Below, piece after piece: positions 18,531-27,909 of a DNA stretch of 64,000 bases. Location of the stretch: contig CAVSWP010000005.1 of the NCBI GenBank assembly GCA_963731665.1, positions 1-64,000 on the forward strand, in the 5' to 3' direction. The DNA is from Chersky-840 sp035604715. Lineage in GTDB: Bacteria; Actinomycetota; Acidimicrobiia; Acidimicrobiales; UBA8190. The position numbers and the translations under genes were made by a program. The number at the start of each line of letters is the position of its first letter. Positions within the stretch are counted from its first letter, which is position 1. Below the pieces are notes generated by a model that had not been told where the DNA came from, did not search any database, and worked only from the letters and a program-made list of their open reading frames with translations.

Positions 18531-20183
18531 TCAGGGTCGGGTCCGCAGCGCCCGGCGCTGGAGCAAGGCCTGTCGCTCGCGGCGGGCTGCGCCCGTGACT
18601 TCGGGAAAGGGGTCGGTACCGACCGACGCCAGCCAGCCCACCACCACCAGGATCCCCGACAGGATGAGCACCGGGAGGTCGCCCACCCGTTCGTAGATGG
18701 TCTTCCCCGTCCGCAGGCTCACGTCCCGGATGATGAGGGCCCGTACTCCGAGGGCGGTGCGCGCCAGGACCCGGCCGCGGTGGTCGATGACGGCGCTGTA
18801 GCCAGTGGGCGCGGCCTGGACCAGGTCGCGACCTTCGGAGATCGCTTGGATCCGGGCGGCGGCGATTTCCTGGGTGGGCACCTGGCTCGTGAGGTAGGAC
18901 GACGTGTTGGTGGGGTCGACGAGGAGCTGGGCCCCGGCACGAGCGGTCACCCGTCCCCGTTGCGCGTAGAAGACCTCGTAGGACACGAGCGTCCCCAGGG
19001 GGCCGACCGGAGTGTGCAGGACGCCGTTGCCGTGCCCCGGGATGGCGTCGAGGGGGACGCTCGAGAGGTTGGCGAGGTGCTTGAAGAAACCGCGGTAGGG
19101 GATGTACTCGCCGAAGGGCACGCGATGGACCTTCTCGAAGCGCGCCACCAGCCGGCCGCTGGGCGAGAAGGCCACGATCTCGTTGCGGAAGCTCTGGGAG
19201 GACACCGTCTCGGTCACACCCACCAGGAGCGTGGCGTGCACCTTGACGGCTTCGGCCGAGAGCGCTCTTTCCTCCGGCGTCCCGTCGAGGCGGGTGTCCA
19301 GAGACACCACGTCCTCGGGCCACAGCACCAGCGCCGGGGACAGGCCTCCGTCTTGGGTGTCGATCAGCGCCGTGGCGGCGAACTGGGCGGCGGTGACGGT
19401 GGCCGGGTCGACCTGGGATTTGCGCAGTCCTCGCACCCCCCCGCCCTGCACCGAGGCGACCCGCAGGGTGCGGATGGCCCGACCCCCGTCGGGGGCCGTG
19501 GCGCCCCATACGCCGATGCCCACCACCACCGCCAACACCGCCGTCCCGGCCATCGCCCCACGCCACGCGGCGCGCCGGGCGGCCCGCGACCGGTTGGTGC
19601 GGGCGTGGCCCACGATCTGGACCACCGTGCCGATCACCAGGGCCAGCCCCGCCCCCCCGAACCACACGAGGCCCACGAGCAGGAGTGGTCCCCCGAGCCG
19701 GGCTGCCCCGACCAACGGGCTCGACGCCTGACCCAGGGCGACGCCGCCCATGGGAAGTCCCCCGAAAGGCCACGTCGACCGCAGGGCTTCGGTGAGCACC
19801 ATGGCGCCGGCCAGCGCGGCGCTGCGCCCCCGACCACGACGCGGCACCGCGGCGCACGCCAACGCGGGTGCCAGGGACTCCAGGACCATGAGCACGACGC
19901 CCCCGTAGGTGTTGAACGTCGTCACCCACCACAGTCCCGGGACGAACATCCCCAGCCCCGTGGCCCAGCCGGCGAGGAACCGGGCTCGCAGACGCAGGCC
20001 TTCGAGGCGCCACCACACGAGGGCGGCGGCGGGGAAGGCAAGCACCCAGAACCCCCACGGGGGTAGCGACAGCGCCAATCCGATCCCCGCCACCAGGCCG
20101 GGGAGCACGACGGAGCCCCGTCGTGGTGTTCTGCGGGCGCCCCGACGCCGCCCGGCGCCGCCGGGGAGCGAGAGGCCTCTCAC
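18531..20183 (-). CDS. lnt: Apolipoprotein N-acyltransferase-like protein with Ser in place of the catalytic Cys
   Basis: GTG 20183 overlaps the hemG stop (GTGA), giving 550 residues. The N-terminal half has about six to eight TM segments (LVAGIGLALSLPPWGFWVLA, ALRSTWPFGGLPMGG). A nitrilase-like domain follows and the protein ends with one TM (LPVLILSGILVVVGWLASV). Lnt adds a third acyl chain to lipoproteins using a Glu-Lys-Cys triad. E290 (VLWPEDVV) and K351 (FEKVHRVPFGEY) are present. The Cys position reads LGTLVSYEVFYA, with S401 coded TCC, so no thioester intermediate can form. The protein may have lost N-acylation or evolved another function. It is the last gene of the heme cluster. Confidence 0.88.
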   Translation of the reverse strand: MRGLSLPGGAGRRRGARRTPRRGSVVLPGLVAGIGLALSLPPWGFWVLAFPAAALVWWRLEGLRLRARFLAGWATGLGMFVPGLWWVTTFNTYGGVVLMVLESLAPALACAAVPRRGRGRSAALAGAMVLTEALRSTWPFGGLPMGGVALGQASSPLVGAARLGGPLLLVGLVWFGGAGLALVIGTVVQIVGHARTNRSRAARRAAWRGAMAGTAVLAVVVGIGVWGATAPDGGRAIRTLRVASVQGGGVRGLRKSQVDPATVTAAQFAATALIDTQDGGLSPALVLWPEDVVSLDTRLDGTPEERALSAEAVKVHATLLVGVTETVSSQSFRNEIVAFSPSGRLVARFEKVHRVPFGEYIPYRGFFKHLANLSSVPLDAIPGHGNGVLHTPVGPLGTLVSYEVFYAQRGRVTARAGAQLLVDPTNTSSYLTSQVPTQEIAAARIQAISEGRDLVQAAPTGYSAVIDHRGRVLARTALGVRALIIRDVSLRTGKTIYERVGDLPVLILSGILVVVGWLASVGTDPFPEVTGAARRERQALLQRRALRTRP

Positions 20184-21707
20184 CGGGTGGTGTGTCCGGC
20201 CACGGCCGGCCGACCGAGAACGGCGTCGGCGGCCCGCTGACCGCTGGCGATGCACGCCGGAATGCCCACGCCGCGGTAGGCGGCCCCCGCCAGAGCCAAC
20301 CCCGGCCACCTCGCCACGGCGTGCTCGATGGCCGCCACCCGATGGAGGTGACCCACCGGGTACTGGGGGAACGCTTCGTGCCAGCGGGTCACCATGGCCT
20401 CGGTCGGTCGTGCGCTGAGCCCGAGCATGGGCCCGAGCTCGTCGACGACCTGGGCGACGATCTCTTCGTCGGACATGCGCTGGGCGCGGTCGTCACCGAA
20501 CCGACCCATGGACACTCGCAACAACACGTCTCCGGGTCGCGCCAGGAACGGCCACTTCGACGTGAGCCACGTGCACGCCGTGATGAGGCACCCCGTTGCG
20601 CCCGGCACGAGAAAGCCGGTTCCCTCGAGAGGGCGCGCCACGGCCTCGGCGGGGATCTGCATGGTCACCAGCGTGACCGGCGCGTAGTCGATCGCCCCCA
20701 GCTGCGTCGAGATACTGCGGTCGACCGACTCGAGCAACACCGCGGCGGCGGTCGCCGGGGTGGCGATGACCACGGCGTCGGCCTCCCAGGTTCCCCGGGT
20801 CGTGCGCAGCGTCCAGCCCGGCCCGTCCCGGAACCCATCGGCCCGCTTCACCGTCGTCGGGGCGGCGTCGCTCGAGGTGCTCGACCGGCGTGTGCAGGTG
20901 CACGTCGACACCTCGGCCACGGAGCCGGTCGGCGAGCGCGTCGACCAGGCGCGACAACCCGCCGCGCACGGTGTGGAAGACGGGAGGGTCGGTGCCGGCG
21001 GTGTCGCGTCCGGTGGCGGCGGGCGTGGCCGACTCCGCCCCGGCCCGCAGGGCGCGCATGAGAGAGCCGCCTTGCGAGTCGGCCTCGAGCAGCGCCGGGA
21101 ACACCGCGGCGGCGCTCATGTGCTCGCTGTCCCCGGCGTGGATCCCCCCGATGAGCGGATCGACCAACCACGCCGTTACCTCTCGTCCCAGGCGTCGTCG
21201 GGTGATCTCGGCGATCGCCCGGTCGGGGACGGCGTCCACCCGCTCCGGCCGCTGCGTCGGCCACGGCACGAGGTCCAGGGCGACACGGCCCAGGCCCCGC
21301 GGCGAGAGGATCCCCGACCGCGCCAGCGGGCCCAGGCGGGTCGGCACCCCCAGGGCCAGCCCGGGGGGCAGCGGGCGCAGCCGGCCCCGTGCCCACACGA
21401 AGGCGCGCCGGCTGGCGGGCGACACGAGCTCGTCACCGAGGCCAAGGTGGCGGCACAGGGCCACGGCCTCGGGGCGTCGGGCGAGAAAGGCGTCGGGCCC
21501 GAGGTCCACGGCTCGTCCGCCGACGACTCCCTCCTGCAGCTTGCCCCCGAGACGTTCTCCGGCCTCGAGAACGACGACGCGGGCGGCGGGCTCGGCCGAG
21601 GTGAGCGCCCACGCCGCCGCCAGCCCGGCGATGCCCCCGCCCACGACGGCAACGGTGGTGCCCGGTGCCGTGCCGCCGGCGTTGCCAGGTGTGTCGGCGC
21701 CGGGCAT
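20180..21707 (-). CDS. hemG: Protoporphyrinogen/coproporphyrinogen oxidase, with an apparent 1-nt frameshift
   Basis: An FAD enzyme of the HemG/HemY/CgoX family that oxidises a porphyrinogen to the porphyrin. ATG 21707 is 2 nt after the hemH stop. The dinucleotide motif is VAVVGGGIAGLAAAWAL, followed by VVVLEAGERLGGKL, GGIHAGDSEHMSAAAVFPAL and VRGGLSRLVDALADRLRGRG. The frame must change near 20855-20870: after VHLHTPVEHLERR the natural continuation is in the next frame (APTTVKRADGFRDGPG, then VVIATPATAAAVLLE, YRGVGIPACIASGQRAADAV). One base appears to be missing in the GC-rich cgacgccgcc stretch. The corrected protein is about 509 residues. In Actinobacteria this enzyme normally acts on coproporphyrinogen III. 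Confidence 0.9.
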
Positions 21708-21709
21708 GG

Positions 21710-22654
21710 TCAGGCGTGCGTCGCCTCGACCGCGTCGAGCACGACGTCGGCGAGCACGGCGCAGAACTCGGGGTCGTCGTTGAGCGACGCCGTGCGGGCG
21801 AAGTCGATGCCGGCGTCGTGGGCGGCGCCACGGGCCTCGATGTCGACGTCGTAGAGGACTTCGAGGTGGTCCGACACGAATCCCACCGGGCACACCACCA
21901 CGGCGGACGCCCCGGTGGCGGGCAAGGCGGCGATCACCTGGCGGACGTCGGGCTCCAGCCACGCGTCGGCGGTGCGCCCCGCGCTCTGCCACGCCACCGA
22001 CCACCGGGTGAGCTGTGCCCAATCGGCGATGGCCGACGCCGACTCGAGCACCTGGGCGGCGTAGGGATCACCCTCATCGACGAGTCGGGCGGGGATGCTG
22101 TGCGCCGTGAAGACGACCGCCACGTCGCGGCGCGACGCCGGGGGAAGCAGGTCGATGGCGTGACGCACCCGGGCGGCCAGCAGCGCCACCAGGCCCGGTG
22201 CCAGGTGCCAGTGGTCGACCATCTCGACGTCGAGCGGTCCACCGTCGCCCGCTCCGAGCGCCTCGGCCGCGGCGCGGGCCCGCCGCGCGTAGTCACCCAC
22301 GCTGGCCACGGAGAAGTGGGGGGCGAGCACGAGCCCGATCAGACGGCCGACGCCGGCCCGCCCCAACGCGCCCACGGCGTCGGCGATCCGAGGAGGGGCG
22401 AATTTGGCGCCCACGGCGACGCGAAAGCGCTCCGGCGCGCGTCGTTCGAGCGCGTCTCGGATCCCCTCTACCTGCGCGGCGGTGCGCTCGTTGAGCGGCG
22501 AGGTCCCCCCGATGGCCCGGTAGCGGCGCTCGAGGTCGGCGAGCAACTCGGGTGGAGGTGGGCTGCCGTGCCGGATCTCGGTATAGAAGTCGGCGAGCTC
22601 GTCGAGTGAGTGGGGCGTGCCGTGCGCCATGATCAGCACGCCGACGGGCTTCAC
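21710..22654 (-). CDS. hemH: Ferrochelatase (probably coproporphyrin III ferrochelatase, CpfC)
   Basis: GTG 22654 gives 314 residues starting VKPVGVLIMAHGTPHSL. The protein inserts Fe2+ into the porphyrin ring. Typical motifs are GGTSPLNERTAAQV, GAKFAPPRI, LVLAPHFSVASVGDY, FTAHSIPARLVDEGDPYAAQ (metal-site His), SVAWQSAGRT and VCPVGFVSDHLEVLYDVDIE (acidic residues of the site). The four-Cys [2Fe-2S] set found in some actinobacterial ferrochelatases is absent: the C-terminal part has only isolated Cys. It is flanked by hemE and hemG on the same strand. Confidence 0.93.
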   Translation of the reverse strand: MKPVGVLIMAHGTPHSLDELADFYTEIRHGSPPPPELLADLERRYRAIGGTSPLNERTAAQVEGIRDALERRAPERFRVAVGAKFAPPRIADAVGALGRAGVGRLIGLVLAPHFSVASVGDYARRARAAAEALGAGDGGPLDVEMVDHWHLAPGLVALLAARVRHAIDLLPPASRRDVAVVFTAHSIPARLVDEGDPYAAQVLESASAIADWAQLTRWSVAWQSAGRTADAWLEPDVRQVIAALPATGASAVVVCPVGFVSDHLEVLYDVDIEARGAAHDAGIDFARTASLNDDPEFCAVLADVVLDAVEATHA

Positions 22655-23747
22655 CGCGCTCCCCCAGTATCGACGTGTCGGCCGGTGACGTCTGGTGCAC
22701 GAGCTCCACGATGCGGGCGAGCACGTCGGGATCGGTCTCGGGGAGCACCCCATGGCCGAGGTTGAACACGTGTCCGGTCCCACCCCCACGCTCGAGCACG
22801 TCGCGGGTGAGGGCCTCGACGACCCTCCACGGCGCCAGGCAGGCGGTGGGGTCGAGGTTGCCCTGGAGAGCGACGGCGTCGCCCACGCGCCGGCGGGCCT
22901 CGTCGAGAGGCACCCGCCAGTCGACGCCGAGCACCTCGGCACCGGCTCCGGCCATGAGCGACAGCAGTTCGCCGGTTCCCACGCCGAAATGGATGCGGGG
23001 GACCCCGAGGGCCCCCAGCCCGGCGAAGACCTTGGCCGTGGCCGGGAGCACGTGTCGCTCGTAGTCGGCGGGATCGAGCGCCCCGACCCAACTGTCGAAG
23101 AGCTGGACGGCGGACGCGCCCGCCGAGACCTGGGCCCGCAGTGATGCCAGCGCCATGTCGGCCAGCACGTCCAACAGCGTGGCCCACAGGGCCGGGTCAC
23201 TGCGCATGAGCGCCTTGGTGTGGGCGTAGACGCGAGAGGGGCCGCCCTCGATGAGGTAGCTCGCCACGGTGAAGGGGCCGCCGGCGAAGCCGATGAGCGG
23301 GATCCCGAGCGGGTCGAGCTCCGCCGTCACCAGACGGATGGAGTCGAGCACGTAGCCGGTGTCGGCCTCGGGCTCGAGGGGGCGGAGCCGGGCCAGGTCC
23401 GAAGCCCCCCGGAAGGGCCGCTCGACCACCGGGCCCCGGCCGGGCTCGACGTCCACGCCGAATCCCACGGCGGCCACCGGCACCACGATGTCGCTGAAGA
23501 GGATGGCGGCGTCGACGCCGTAGCGCCGCACGGGTTGGAGGGTCAGCTCGGCGGCGAGCTCGGGCCGCCGGATGGCGTCGAGGATGCTGCCGTCGCCTCG
23601 CGCCGCGCGGTACTCGGGAAGCGAGCGTCCCGCCTGGCGCATGAACCAGACCGGGACCCTGTCCACTGGCTGGCACCGGCAGGCTCGCACGAACGCCGAG
23701 TCGGCGACTGGCACCCAAGGGACGCTAGTTGACGGTGCGAGACGCAT
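22651..23747 (-). CDS. hemE: Uroporphyrinogen decarboxylase, with an apparent 3'-end frameshift
   Basis: HemE decarboxylates uroporphyrinogen III to coproporphyrinogen III. Signatures are VPVWFMRQAGRSLPEYR, FSDIVVPVAAVGFGVDVEPG, IGFAGGPFTVASYLIEGG, QLFDSWVGALDPADY and VFNLGHGVLPETDPDVL. In the raw frame the ORF runs on about 360 nt inside hemH to 22293. Adding one G to the run at 22661-22665 gives a normal end (SILGGAR then TGA at 22651) that overlaps the hemH GTG as GTGA, so a homopolymer indel is likely. ATG 23747 is used; GTG 23714 (VPVADSAFVRACR) is an alternative matching the usual HemE N-terminus. Confidence 0.92.
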
Positions 23748-23877
23748 TCGCCCTGCTCGACGGCCGATCTTCCCGTCCGGTGACCGTCGAGAAGTTGTGA
23801 CGGGGACCGGTCGGAAGACCATGCCCGGGCGATATGATCGATGGTTCACCGCGCACCGGGGTGGAGGGGGAGCGCCT

Positions 23878-26307
23878 GTGGCAACGCATCCTGAGCTCGA
23901 GGCGGAACAGGCCCACGTGGACCGGGCCTACAAGCGCCTCGACCAGTTGCGTACGGACACCGAGGAGCTCATCCGTTCGGTCATCGACCAGGGTCGCGGG
24001 GGCACGCACCAATTCCGCGAGGAGCGCGACGTCATCGTCCGCACCAGCCTGGCCCGCCTCGACCAGCTCGACATCGGGGAGCAGGCCCTGTGCTTCGGCC
24101 GCATCGACCGGCGCGACGGGGCTGGCTCCGCTGCAGCGGGGGAGACCGAGAGCTACCACATCGGCCGCCTGGGGATCTCGGGCGAGGACCTCGAGCCCCT
24201 GGTTGTCGACTGGCGGGCACCGGTGGCCGAGCCGTTCTACCGGGCGACGGGCCGCGACCCCATGGGCCTGGTCCTGAGGCGCCATCTCGCCGCCCAGGGC
24301 CGTCGGATCGTGGGGGTCGAGGACGAGCGCTTCGGCGTCTCCCCCCAGGCCAATGGTTCGGCATCCCGAGCCGACGGGGCAGGCACGGCGACCATCGACG
24401 GCGGGCCCGGCTGGGACGACGCCGCCTCCGGGGACGGCGAGCTCGAGCTCGGGGGCCCGGGCGCCCTGCTGGCCGCGCTCGAGGGAGCCCGGACCGGGGT
24501 CATGCGTGACATCGTCGCCACCATCCAGCGGGAGCAGGACGAGATCATCCGGTCCGCGCTCCCGGGCGTCATGGTGGTCCAGGGGGGCCCGGGCACGGGC
24601 AAGACGGCGGTGGCGCTGCACCGGGCGGCATACCTTCTCTATACGCACCGATTCCCCTTGGAGCGCCAAGGAGTCCTGGTGATCGGTCCCAACCCCCTGT
24701 TCCTGCGCTACATCGAGCACGTCCTCCCGTCGCTCGGCGAGAGCGGGGTCACCCTGTCCACGATCGAGGGGCTCGTCCACGCCGTCCAGGTCAGGGCGGA
24801 GGACCCCCCCGGCGTGGCCCGGCTCAAGGGCGAGGCTCGCCTGTCGGTGCTCGTGGGGCGGGCCGTGCGCAGCCGCGAGCGCCCCCTGCGGCGCGACGCC
24901 GAGGTTCCCTTCGGTGCGACCGTCCTGCGCCTCAGCGCCGAGGCGTCGGCCGTCATCGTCTCGGCGACTCGGCGCCGGCCCGGCTCCCACAACGCCAGGC
25001 GGCGGTTCTTGGAGCAGCTCGTGGTGCGGCGGTTGGCCGACGAGTACCTCCGGACACTGCGGATCTACGGCGTCGGGCCCTCGAGCCCCGAAGGCGACGA
25101 CAGGGCCGCCTTCGACCCCGCGGCCGGGTCGGTGCCGGGCATCGCCGACCTCGGTGGTCACCAGGGCAACGGCCACCGGGCCGGCCCACCTCCCGGTCCC
25201 GGCTCGGCCCGCGCCTACGACGGCTTCGGGCTGCGCCCCGGGCCCGGTGTCGCCGGGGGACAGCAGGGCCCCAACGGTGAGCCCGGTGATGAGGAAAGCG
25301 GCTTCGACCTGGGCGAATTCTCCCGGCAGGTCCGGCGCATCCCCGAAGTCATCGATGCGCTCGATCGCATGTGGCCCCGTCTGAGCGCCGAGGAGATGCT
25401 CCACGACCTGTTCGGGTCCCCGCCGCTGCTGGCCTTGGCGGCCAAGGGCGTGCTCAGCCCGGCCGAGCAGCAGTTGCTCTTTCGGCCCCGCAGCGGCGCG
25501 CTCAACGAGATCCCCTGGACGGTCGCCGACCTGGCCCTGATCGACGAGGCCCGCGTCCTGCTCGGACCGCGCCGGCCGCGCCCCGGGGGAGGCGCGGACC
25601 ACGACGAGAGCCCCCGTACCTACGGCCACATCGTCGTCGACGAGGCCCAGGACCTCTCCCCCATGCAGTTGCGCTCGGTGTCGCGCCGGTCGCTGTCGGG
25701 GTCCATCACCATGGTGGGTGACATCGGCCAGGCCACCGGGCCGTGGGCCCCGGCCAGCTGGGACGAGGTCACCGCCCATCTGCCCGGCCAGCGCCCACCC
25801 CGTCTCGTGGAGCTCACGGTGAGCTACCGCACGCCCGCCGAAGTCGTCGAGGTGGCGGCGCGCCTGCTGGCCGAGACGGCGCCGGGGTTGCGCCCGCCCA
25901 CGCCCGTGCGGCGGACCGGGGTGGCGCCGTATTTCGAGGAGGTGGCCCCGGCGCAGCTCGTCGAGCGGGTGGCGGCGCTGTCCACCCAGACCTGTGCCGA
26001 TGTGGCGCCCGGTACCGCCGCCGTGCTGGCGCCGGCGTCGCTGGTGGCGGACCTGGCCGTGGCTCTGGACGGTGCCGGCGTCCACGCCACCGACCCCCGG
26101 CGCGACGGTCTGGGGTCGCCGCTGAGCCTGCTGCCCGTGGACCTGGCCAACGGCCTCGAGTTCGATGCCGTGGTGGTGGTGGAGCCCGCCGCCATCGTCG
26201 AAGAGTCGCCCCAGGGTCTGCGCGCCCTGTACGTCGCCCTCACCCGTCCCACCCGCCGCCTCACCGTCATCCACACCAGGCCGCTGCCCGCCGCGCTGCG
26301 GGGCTGA
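23878..26307 (+). CDS. HelD-like superfamily 1 helicase (RNA polymerase recycling factor)
   Basis: GTG 23878 is preceded by a strong GGAGGGGGAG site and gives 809 residues beginning MATHPELEAEQAHVDRAYKR, the usual HelD N-terminal coiled-coil. Features in order are DWRAPVAEPFYRATGRDPMG, Walker A QGGPGTGKTAVALHRAAYLL (K242), a Gly/Pro-rich linker (about residues 410-480), Walker B IVVDEAQDLSPMQL, GDIGQATGPW, and C-terminal VALTRPTRRLTVIHTRPLP. HelD proteins bind RNA polymerase and release it from stalled complexes using ATP. The gene diverges from hemE (gap about 130 bp). ATG 23821 is in frame but lacks a ribosome site. Confidence 0.88.
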   Translation: MATHPELEAEQAHVDRAYKRLDQLRTDTEELIRSVIDQGRGGTHQFREERDVIVRTSLARLDQLDIGEQALCFGRIDRRDGAGSAAAGETESYHIGRLGISGEDLEPLVVDWRAPVAEPFYRATGRDPMGLVLRRHLAAQGRRIVGVEDERFGVSPQANGSASRADGAGTATIDGGPGWDDAASGDGELELGGPGALLAALEGARTGVMRDIVATIQREQDEIIRSALPGVMVVQGGPGTGKTAVALHRAAYLLYTHRFPLERQGVLVIGPNPLFLRYIEHVLPSLGESGVTLSTIEGLVHAVQVRAEDPPGVARLKGEARLSVLVGRAVRSRERPLRRDAEVPFGATVLRLSAEASAVIVSATRRRPGSHNARRRFLEQLVVRRLADEYLRTLRIYGVGPSSPEGDDRAAFDPAAGSVPGIADLGGHQGNGHRAGPPPGPGSARAYDGFGLRPGPGVAGGQQGPNGEPGDEESGFDLGEFSRQVRRIPEVIDALDRMWPRLSAEEMLHDLFGSPPLLALAAKGVLSPAEQQLLFRPRSGALNEIPWTVADLALIDEARVLLGPRRPRPGGGADHDESPRTYGHIVVDEAQDLSPMQLRSVSRRSLSGSITMVGDIGQATGPWAPASWDEVTAHLPGQRPPRLVELTVSYRTPAEVVEVAARLLAETAPGLRPPTPVRRTGVAPYFEEVAPAQLVERVAALSTQTCADVAPGTAAVLAPASLVADLAVALDGAGVHATDPRRDGLGSPLSLLPVDLANGLEFDAVVVVEPAAIVEESPQGLRALYVALTRPTRRLTVIHTRPLPAALRG

Positions 26308-26431
26308 TCGCGCCACGACGGGCGCGCGGCGGCGAGTCGTCGATCGCCGGCTCCCGCACCGGTCGGAGCGGCGGCGGACCCGTGCCCACGGTGTTGGCGC
26401 GGAAGGGTCGCCGTCCGCTAGGAAAGACCCC

Positions 26432-27046
26432 GTGACGCAGGCCCTGTCGGTGGAGCATCCGGCGCGCGCCCCACGCCACGTCGCCGAGCGGCCCCCGTTG
26501 CTGGCCGTCGGGGTCATGATCTGGCTGGGCTCGGAGCTCATGTTCTTCAGCGGCCTGTTCGCCGCGTACTTCACCATCCGCGCCCACTTCGCCACCTGGC
26601 CTCCGTTGGACGGGGCCCATCTCGACTACATCCAGGCCGGGATCTTCAGCATCGTGCTGCTGGTTTCGAGCCCGACGTTCCAGATGGGGGTGTGGGCGCA
26701 GGAGCGCGGCGAGCGGCGCAAGGCCGTGACGTGGATCGTGGTGAGCTTCCTGTTGGGGGCGTCATTCCTGGGCAACACTCTGTACGAATGGCACGACTTC
26801 GCCGGTTCGCACCACGGGCCGGGGCTCAACGCCTACTGGTCGTTGTTCTTCATCATGACCGGCATCCACGGGCTCCACGTGGCGCTCGGTCTGGTGGCCA
26901 TGATCTTCCTCCTGGGACGCATGGGGGGCAGAGGTGGCGACCCCGGTGAGACCAACGTGTTCCAGGCTGTCGGGTACTACTGGCACTTCGTCGACTTCAT
27001 GTGGATCGGCATCTTCAGCTGCCTGTTCCTCTTGAAGACCGGTTGA
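26432..27046 (+). CDS. ctaE: Cytochrome c oxidase subunit III
   Basis: GTG 26432 follows AGGAAAG and gives 204 residues with five TM helices. The conserved parts include IWLGSELMFFSGLFAAYFTI, FQMGVWAQERGERRKA, GNTLYEWHDF, FIMTGIHGLHVALGLVAMIF and VGYYWHFVDFMWIGIFSCLF. Subunit III stabilises the aa3 oxidase core. As in most Actinobacteria it heads the qcrCAB genes rather than joining ctaD; the latter lie about 6 kb away on the other strand. Confidence 0.95.
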   Translation: MTQALSVEHPARAPRHVAERPPLLAVGVMIWLGSELMFFSGLFAAYFTIRAHFATWPPLDGAHLDYIQAGIFSIVLLVSSPTFQMGVWAQERGERRKAVTWIVVSFLLGASFLGNTLYEWHDFAGSHHGPGLNAYWSLFFIMTGIHGLHVALGLVAMIFLLGRMGGRGGDPGETNVFQAVGYYWHFVDFMWIGIFSCLFLLKTG

Positions 27047-27066
27047 GCTCCCGGGACTGCGAGGAC

Positions 27067-27909
27067 ATGCGAGCGAAGCTCCGGGTGCGTTTCTTGTTGC
27101 CGGGACTGCTGGTGGCAGGGGTGGCGGTCGTCGGGCTCCTCACGTCGGGCGCGACGGCGTCGGAGGCCGCCTCCCCGCCGGCGGCGCCGGCGGCGCTGAA
27201 ATCGGCCACCAGCGCCGAGGACAGTCCCATCACCTTCCACCTGCCACCGAGCTCGTACATCGCGCCGGGCCAGACCCTGTTTGAGCTCAATTGCTCGAGT
27301 TGCCACGGCGTCGACGCCTCGGGCACCGCCCGGGCGCCGAACCTCCAGGGCCTGGGGCCCGCCACCGTCGACTTCTGGGTGTCCACCGGTCGCATGCCGC
27401 TGGCGGTGGCTACCGCCCAGCCGGTCCAGAAGCCGGCGCGCTTCGACCGCACCCAGACCCTGCAGATCGTGGCGTTCGTGAACTCACTGGCGCCGGCGGC
27501 GCCGGACTACCCCTCGGGCATCCCCAGCGTCGACCTGTCCGCCGGCAACCTCGCCGAGGGCAACTCCCTGTTCGTCCTCAACTGTGCGGGATGCCATACC
27601 ATCACCGGGGCCGGTGACGCGCTGTCCAACGGGTTCTTCGCCCCGTCGCTGCACAAGATCTATCCCCGCCAGATCGTCGAGGCCATCCGCACCGGCCCGA
27701 CCCAGATGCCGCATTTCGGGCCGGGTAACCTCTCGAACCAGCAGGTGACCGACATCGTCCGGTACGTGACGAGCACCATCCAGCACCCCACCAACCGGGG
27801 TGGTCTCGGGCTCGGGGGCATCGGCCCCGTGGCCGAGGGCTTCATCGGGCTCCTGTTCGGCGTGGGCGGCATCATGCTGGTGGCGTTCTGGCTCGGAGAC
27901 CGAAAATGA
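27067..27909 (+). CDS. qcrC: Diheme cytochrome c subunit of the bc1 complex
   Basis: A 280-residue protein with an N-terminal membrane anchor or signal (FLLPGLLVAGVAVVGLLTSG). It has two c-heme sites, CSSCH at 76-80 and CAGCH at 173-177, and a C-terminal TM (FIGLLFGVGGIMLVAFWLG). It passes electrons from the bc1 complex directly to the aa3 oxidase, replacing soluble cytochrome c, which is diagnostic of the actinobacterial bcc-aa3 supercomplex. The gene starts 20 nt after ctaE and overlaps qcrA by 4 nt (ATGA). Confidence 0.95.
   Translation: MRAKLRVRFLLPGLLVAGVAVVGLLTSGATASEAASPPAAPAALKSATSAEDSPITFHLPPSSYIAPGQTLFELNCSSCHGVDASGTARAPNLQGLGPATVDFWVSTGRMPLAVATAQPVQKPARFDRTQTLQIVAFVNSLAPAAPDYPSGIPSVDLSAGNLAEGNSLFVLNCAGCHTITGAGDALSNGFFAPSLHKIYPRQIVEAIRTGPTQMPHFGPGNLSNQQVTDIVRYVTSTIQHPTNRGGLGLGGIGPVAEGFIGLLFGVGGIMLVAFWLGDRK

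Noticed and set aside
21710..22654. [2Fe-2S] cluster in ferrochelatase
   Set aside because: Only isolated Cys residues are present; the four-Cys spacing is absent.
22293..23849. A 518-residue HemE with a long C-terminal tail
   Set aside because: The tail is a shadow of hemH in another frame; a single-base indel at the G run explains it.
23725..26595. Long open frame on the minus strand opposite helD
   Set aside because: It is a mirror of the high-GC third codon positions of helD. The protein is Gly/Arg/Pro/His-rich with no domain. The same applies to 3236-5080, 38593-41751 and 53062-55503.
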